Assembly (NCBI GenBank): GCA_965248815.1 | Contig: CBDFKK010000004.1 | Coordinates: 107,753 to 171,752, forward strand | DNA from: CBDFKK01 sp965248815 | Lineage (GTDB): Bacteria > Pseudomonadota > Alphaproteobacteria > SMXP01 | DNA: 64,000 nt | Direction: 5' to 3' | In this document: piece after piece, positions 62,463-64,000 of the stretch | How positions within the stretch are numbered: position 1 is the first letter of the stretch | Layout of the letters: each line of letters opens with the position of its first letter | Notes under the pieces: generated by a model | Database searches by the model: none | The model's input: the letters and a program-made list of their open reading frames with translations, nothing else | What the model was told of the DNA's origin: nothing | Translations under genes and position numbers: made by a program

Positions 62463-63689
62463 TCAGGCAATCGGAATCGTCTTAATGTGGGCTTCAATGG
62501 TCTGAATAGCATTGTAGGTTAACGGTAGATTCGCCTTTTCGGCCTGCCAGTGCTGATGAAACAGGGCCACGGTTTCGTGCGCGATGTCGAGAACGAGCTT
62601 TTCCGGCACAAGCGCCTTGGCTGCAAGGTGCATAAGTTCGTCTTCCGTAAACCTGTCGAAGCGCCTTGTCCGGCTAACATTCAGCGCTGCCCTGTCATCG
62701 GGTAGATACGCAATCGTCGATACGAGATCGTAGGCAGGAGCAAGTCGCGCAGTGCGCCGATCCGGATAAATCATCGACCAATTTTTCAAATGCATATCGG
62801 CATTACCGATCAGCATATTGAATGTCAGCCGACGGATAAATTCGGCGCTATCGCTTTGACCGCTTTCCGCGGCAATAACGCTGGCGATATTCCGGTAATT
62901 GGCCTTTTCGTACTTGTCTTGCGGATAAACCCCGAAAATTTGTGCAAAGTCTTCGATATGCACGGGCGCGCCGCCCTCTATGCGATCGAACCGTTCGATG
63001 GCCAGGGCCTGGCCGTTCAAGGCCCCAATTCCTTTGGGCATGTTTTGGATGGCTGCGACATCGATGAGTTGTACCGCCGGGACGTCGATACCGGCGAGCC
63101 GGGCAAGGGTCATCATTGAGTATTCATTTTCAGGGACGCTTTCGAACTGAGCCGACGGCAGCTTGACAATCCATGAGCCGCCAACGCCTTTGGCGGGAAT
63201 GGTCAGCCCGCCTCTGGATTCTTCGATGGCCGAAAATTTGAGCTGGACGCCCGCCAGAGAAAAGCGCAGCGCGTTGGCGCGGCGATCACCCCCATTGTCT
63301 GGTTGGCCGTCATCGTCTTGAACGTAAGGCGGCCATGCTTCGCTTTCGGCGGGCCTGATGGTCACCGCGCCGGGAAGATCCAGACCAAGCGCCCAGAGCA
63401 AATAGAACTCGCGTTCGGGTTTGACGCCCGCCTGCCGCGCCAGATAAGTGCGCATGTGCCCTTCGGGTAGCAGGTTGGCAAAGAATGGCAAGACCCTTGT
63501 CTGTGTCGGTTTGAAGTCCGCGATCATCTGCCCCAACTTGTCTTTGAAGCCAAGGCTGAGCAATGGGCGGTTGTTATTCGCGATATACTCATCGGTAAAT
63601 GCAAACAGCGTGCGGTCGCCGCCAACATTTGTCAGAGTTCCAATGGGCGTGCCGTAAAGCAAGACATCGAGGGTGGTAACGTCAGCCAT
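62463..63689 (-). CDS. hipA: HipA-family Ser/Thr kinase toxin
   Basis: A 408-residue PI3/4-like kinase of a type II toxin-antitoxin system; HipA in Escherichia coli phosphorylates a tRNA synthetase. ATG at 63689 (MADVTTLDVLLYGTPIGTLT) overlaps the region of the upstream gene's stop. Motifs: VLPFFANLLPEGHMR, FSLAGVQLKFSA, GGSWIVKLPS, ENEYSMMTLARLAGIDVPAV, then ALAIERFDR, DFAQIFGVYPQDKYE, catalytic loop IGNADMHLKNWS and LAPAYDLVST. The partner gene directly upstream is in the HipB position. Confidence 0.9.
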   Translation of the reverse strand: MADVTTLDVLLYGTPIGTLTNVGGDRTLFAFTDEYIANNNRPLLSLGFKDKLGQMIADFKPTQTRVLPFFANLLPEGHMRTYLARQAGVKPEREFYLLWALGLDLPGAVTIRPAESEAWPPYVQDDDGQPDNGGDRRANALRFSLAGVQLKFSAIEESRGGLTIPAKGVGGSWIVKLPSAQFESVPENEYSMMTLARLAGIDVPAVQLIDVAAIQNMPKGIGALNGQALAIERFDRIEGGAPVHIEDFAQIFGVYPQDKYEKANYRNIASVIAAESGQSDSAEFIRRLTFNMLIGNADMHLKNWSMIYPDRRTARLAPAYDLVSTIAYLPDDRAALNVSRTRRFDRFTEDELMHLAAKALVPEKLVLDIAHETVALFHQHWQAEKANLPLTYNAIQTIEAHIKTIPIA

Positions 63690-64000
63690 CGTTGTCACTG
63701 AAATCATAAGCCGGTCGTGGGGCGTCCGTGAGAGTCTCGATTTTCGAACTATGCACGATGGCATTACGTAACTGTGTAATGCGGGACAAGGAGTCTTGGA
63801 TCACTTTGAGTGGCTTGCTATTGCTATTGGCTGACTGTAGCGCTTCGCCGATCGCAACCAGAATTTGAATATCGGGCGCAGCAATGTGCATACGTAAAAG
63901 CTCTCGAACCCGGCTCTGTAGTTGAGCTAGCTCTTTAATAGCGGGGTATTCACGTGTGAGGGTTTTAATGTCTTCTGTCAGCATACTTAGTGCAATCTGC
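63682..64000 (-). CDS. Gene in the antitoxin position upstream of hipA (runs off the window)
   Basis: The reverse frame is open to the right edge. The visible part from ATG at 63984 is 100 residues (MLTEDIKTLTREYPAIKELA...), but the residues before it (QIALS) are also in frame, so the true start may lie outside. The stop overlaps the hipA start region (ATGGCTGA), a sign of coupled translation. HipB proteins usually have an XRE helix-turn-helix; none is obvious here. Instead ITQLRNAIVHSSKIE contains R-x4-H, as in HEPN-type domains. Function is unresolved. Confidence 0.6.
   Translation of the reverse strand, partial: QIALSMLTEDIKTLTREYPAIKELAQLQSRVRELLRMHIAAPDIQILVAIGEALQSANSNSKPLKVIQDSLSRITQLRNAIVHSSKIETLTDAPRPAYDFSDNDG

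Noticed and set aside
16285..64000. Right attachment site (repeat of the tRNA-Lys 3' end)
   Set aside because: Reading for GTTCGATTCC and GTCGGGCTC after the integrase gave no second copy in the window.
1..64000. CRISPR array
   Set aside because: No regularly spaced short direct repeats were seen; the repeats found are IS copies, palindromes and a 15-bp tandem repeat in a coding region.

Overview
The window looks like a chromosomal segment of an alphaproteobacterium. The left end carries the conserved order trmFO / uvrA - ssb - gyrA - coaD - two cyclophilins - queA - tgt. The uvrA/ssb gap holds a GAAC-N7-GAAC direct repeat, the alphaproteobacterial LexA (SOS) box type. The order below family level cannot be read from the sequence.

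Layout. 1-16095 is core genome: tRNA modification (trmFO, queA, tgt), DNA repair and replication (uvrA, ssb, gyrA), CoA synthesis (coaD) and protein folding (two cyclophilins). It also holds a 429-residue protein whose N-terminus carries the catalytic spacing of proteasome/HslV peptidases. An IS3-family element (ISa) has landed between gyrA and coaD. At 16209 a tRNA-Lys(UUU) is followed by a tyrosine recombinase, so the tRNA is the likely attachment site of an integrative element. Decayed phage genes follow (repressor C-terminus, GapR-like gene, cupin, methyltransferase N-terminus).

16500-64000 is accessory DNA full of transposons: three copies of ISa (1286 bp), three of ISb (1513 bp, also IS3-like), one IS110-type, one IS1182-type and an IS remnant. 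Several copies lack target-site duplications and join unrelated gene halves, so the region has been reshuffled by recombination between IS copies. Between them lies a catabolic-looking gene set: four exported SnoaL/NTF2-like paralogues, an epoxide hydrolase, a DUF1838 protein, a luciferase-like oxidoreductase, an MFS pump, a TauD-type dioxygenase, alpha/beta hydrolases, a Rieske oxygenase, an exported flavin amine oxidase, VOC proteins and two peptide-type solute-binding proteins. The substrate is unknown.

Most notable points: (1) an AhpD-like gene (41688-42863) interrupted by one in-frame UGA exactly at the second redox cysteine (CxxU), with a plausible bacterial SECIS hairpin after it, so probably a selenoprotein; (2) the proteasome-like protein at 13178; (3) an A+T-rich insert with a NYN nuclease and an RX4H (HEPN-like) protein between 53-bp direct repeats; (4) a Tgt lacking two of three zinc cysteines; (5) a hipA-type operon at the right edge.
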